The notes under the pieces are model-generated. The model had not been told where the DNA came from. It saw only the letters and a program-made list of their open reading frames with translations, and ran no database searches. This document shows positions 5,645 through 6,996 of a stretch of 6,996 nucleotides of DNA, piece by piece. Origin of the DNA: Candidatus Omnitrophota bacterium (GTDB lineage: Bacteria > Omnitrophota > Gorgyraeia > Velamenicoccales > JABMQK01); assembly GCA_028712915.1 (NCBI GenBank), contig JAQTPJ010000044.1, positions 1 to 6,996 on the forward strand, given 5' to 3'. Each line of letters opens with the position of its first letter. The first letter of the stretch is position 1. A program made the translations under genes and the position numbers.

Positions 5645-6996
5645 AATTTAACCGTACTAAACCTTGTGCTGTCAGTATGCGGAAAAAATAAAGCCGCCAT
5701 ATATTCATCCATATAATTTGCATCCACAGAAAGTTCCATGTAAGTCATCTTAGCGGCAATCTCCTGCACCTTTTCAAAAGCGTAAGAAGATAACAACATC
5801 TGTCTTGCGCCTGCCAAAGAGCTGTTTCCTATAAACTTAAACTTATCCCTTGGCACATCCGGCAAAAGCCCGATAATAATCGACTTCTCCATATCTAAAT
5901 ATGTGCCAAAACCTCCGGCGATAAAAATCTGCTCAACCTTGGAAAAATCCAATCCCATATGTTTTACTAATACCGAAGATGCAGAGAATATCGCTGCTTT
6001 GGCGCGCTTCAGATTATCAATATCAGCCTCAGTAATAACTATATCGGCATTTAGATTGAGCTCTTCTTTTGCCACAATAACAAATTCCTTGCAGAATTCC
6101 CCCTGGCGAATCCTATTATTTACTTTATCTGTTTTAAACTTGCCGTTTTTATCAATTATCCCCGACTTTAAAAGTTCCGCCAGTAAATCTATGTAGCCCG
6201 AACCGCATATTCCCGCCGGAGAAGCGCCTCCTATAGTCTCATAATTTACAGAGAAATCTTTGGGGTTAATTTTTATCTTCTGGATGGCGCCGTCCACTGC
6301 GCGCATGCCGCAGTTTACGCCGCTTCCCTCAAACGCCGGCCCTGCCGAGGCTGCAGCGCAAATCAACCAATCCTTATTTCCCAAGACAATTTCTCCGTTA
6401 GTTCCTACATCTATTAATAAAGTCAATTTATCGCTCGTATCCATTGCGCAGGATAAAACTCCAGATGCAATATCTCCCCCCACATAACTTGCCACGCCCG
6501 GAACACAAGATAATAATCCCCGCGGATTGATTTTAATGCCTGCTTCTGCAGCCCTTATCACCGGCACGAAATTAGCAGTAGGCACATACGGCTCTCTCCT
6601 TATAAATGTAGGGTCCACTTTTAAAAGCAAGTGGGTCATAGTTGTGTTCCCCGCGCACAAACAGCAGGTAACATTATTTAAATCTATTTTGTGTTCGGCA
6701 GCTAAATCCTTAATAATCATATTCATGCCATCAGCGACCGCATGATGCAAAGCCTCCAAGCCTTCTTCTTTCTGCGCATAGATTATGCGGCTGATAATAT
6801 CCGCTCCGAATGTCGCCTGCCTGTTATAAGTAATCCTTGTGCCCAATATTTTTTTTGTATTTAAATCCACTAATTGCCCTGACAAAGTAGTAGTGCCGAT
6901 ATCAAAGGCAACACCGTAATTACTGGCAGAGGTATTACCTGGTTCAACCAGAACTATTTCTGTCGTGCTATTTCTGTTTCCCAGGGTAACCGTGAC
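5641..6996 (-). CDS. acsV: Corrinoid activation protein, RACo/AcsV type (5' end off window)
   Basis: This is the C-terminal 451 residues of the reductive activator of the corrinoid iron-sulfur protein. The family uses ATP hydrolysis to drive electron transfer to inactive Co(II)-CFeSP and return it to Co(I). The reading frame is open to the window edge. The visible part is the ASKHA ATPase region. The first phosphate motif AFDIGTTT is at fragment residues 30-37, IDVGTNGE at 195-202, SAGPAFEGSG at 217-226, GICGSG at 262-267, and the adenosine-site motifs GGFG at 361-364 and GNSSLAGA at 390-397. It ends in the family's usual MDEYMAALFFPHTD-like tail. Full-length members have roughly 600-650 residues with an N-terminal [2Fe-2S] ferredoxin domain, so that domain and the linker lie off the window. 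A TTG at 6885 falls inside the ATPase core and is not a start. The stop TGA overlaps the cooC ATG. The nearest alternative is another DUF4445-family corrinoid activator, but acsD/acsE next door favour RACo. Confidence 0.93.
   Translation of the reverse strand, partial: VTVTLGNRNSTTEIVLVEPGNTSASNYGVAFDIGTTTLSGQLVDLNTKKILGTRITYNRQATFGADIISRIIYAQKEEGLEALHHAVADGMNMIIKDLAAEHKIDLNNVTCCLCAGNTTMTHLLLKVDPTFIRREPYVPTANFVPVIRAAEAGIKINPRGLLSCVPGVASYVGGDIASGVLSCAMDTSDKLTLLIDVGTNGEIVLGNKDWLICAAASAGPAFEGSGVNCGMRAVDGAIQKIKINPKDFSVNYETIGGASPAGICGSGYIDLLAELLKSGIIDKNGKFKTDKVNNRIRQGEFCKEFVIVAKEELNLNADIVITEADIDNLKRAKAAIFSASSVLVKHMGLDFSKVEQIFIAGGFGTYLDMEKSIIIGLLPDVPRDKFKFIGNSSLAGARQMLLSSYAFEKVQEIAAKMTYMELSVDANYMDEYMAALFFPHTDSTRFSTVKL

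Noticed and set aside
6883..6885. TTG as the start of the corrinoid activation protein
   Set aside because: The frame stays open to the right edge, and the 37 codons upstream encode the conserved AFDIGTTT phosphate motif. The TTG is an internal leucine.
1..6996. CRISPR arrays, insertion sequences, phage genes or long repeats
   Set aside because: No regularly spaced repeat, transposase, integrase or terminal inverted repeat is visible, and almost every base lies in an identified gene.

Overview
The window is one densely packed, co-directional gene block, entirely on the minus strand, from a bacterium that uses the Wood-Ljungdahl (reductive acetyl-CoA) pathway. Read 5' to 3' from the right edge it holds: a corrinoid activation protein of the RACo/AcsV type (start off the window); a CooC/AcsF-type nickel-insertion ATPase; AcsD, the small subunit of the corrinoid iron-sulfur protein (CFeSP); AcsE, the methyltetrahydrofolate:CFeSP methyltransferase; a CAU-anticodon tRNA, best read as elongator tRNA-Met; an unrecognised four-helix membrane protein; TilS, tRNA(Ile)-lysidine synthetase; and FtsH, the membrane AAA+ metalloprotease, whose C-terminus runs off the left edge.

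Layout. 6996-5641: acsV, 5'-truncated. 5644-4877: cooC, overlapping acsV by ATGA. 4892-3927: acsD, starting at TTG inside the cooC end with a strong Shine-Dalgarno. 3923-3129: acsE, starting at GTG 3 nt after the acsD stop. 3120-3044: the tRNA, 8 nt after the acsE stop, with an encoded CCA. 3026-2529: four-helix membrane protein. 2521-1532: tilS. 1498 to the left edge: ftsH. The largest gap is 33 bp, so there is no gene-free stretch worth describing, and I see no Rho-independent terminator. The sequence is compatible with one long transcript, possibly helped by a weak internal promoter before the tRNA.

How the genes work together. The first four serve the carbonyl/methyl junction of the pathway. 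AcsE moves the methyl group from methyl-tetrahydrofolate to the cobalt of CFeSP, of which AcsD is one subunit. AcsV rescues CFeSP when its cobalt is accidentally oxidised. CooC matures the nickel sites of CO dehydrogenase/acetyl-CoA synthase. The large CFeSP subunit (AcsC) and the CODH/ACS catalytic subunits are not here and probably lie beyond the right edge. The downstream part is housekeeping: a Met tRNA, the enzyme that makes lysidine in the other CAU tRNA, and FtsH.

Organism. The proteins are bacterial in type: an AcsE of Moorella length and residue numbering, and an FtsH with a Cys-containing Walker A. The combination of an acs operon with tilS-ftsH, and an AT-leaning composition, would suit an uncultured lineage such as Omnitrophota. 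That placement is a guess from general appearance. The novelty lies in the arrangement and in the unusual tRNA core rather than in any wholly unknown system.
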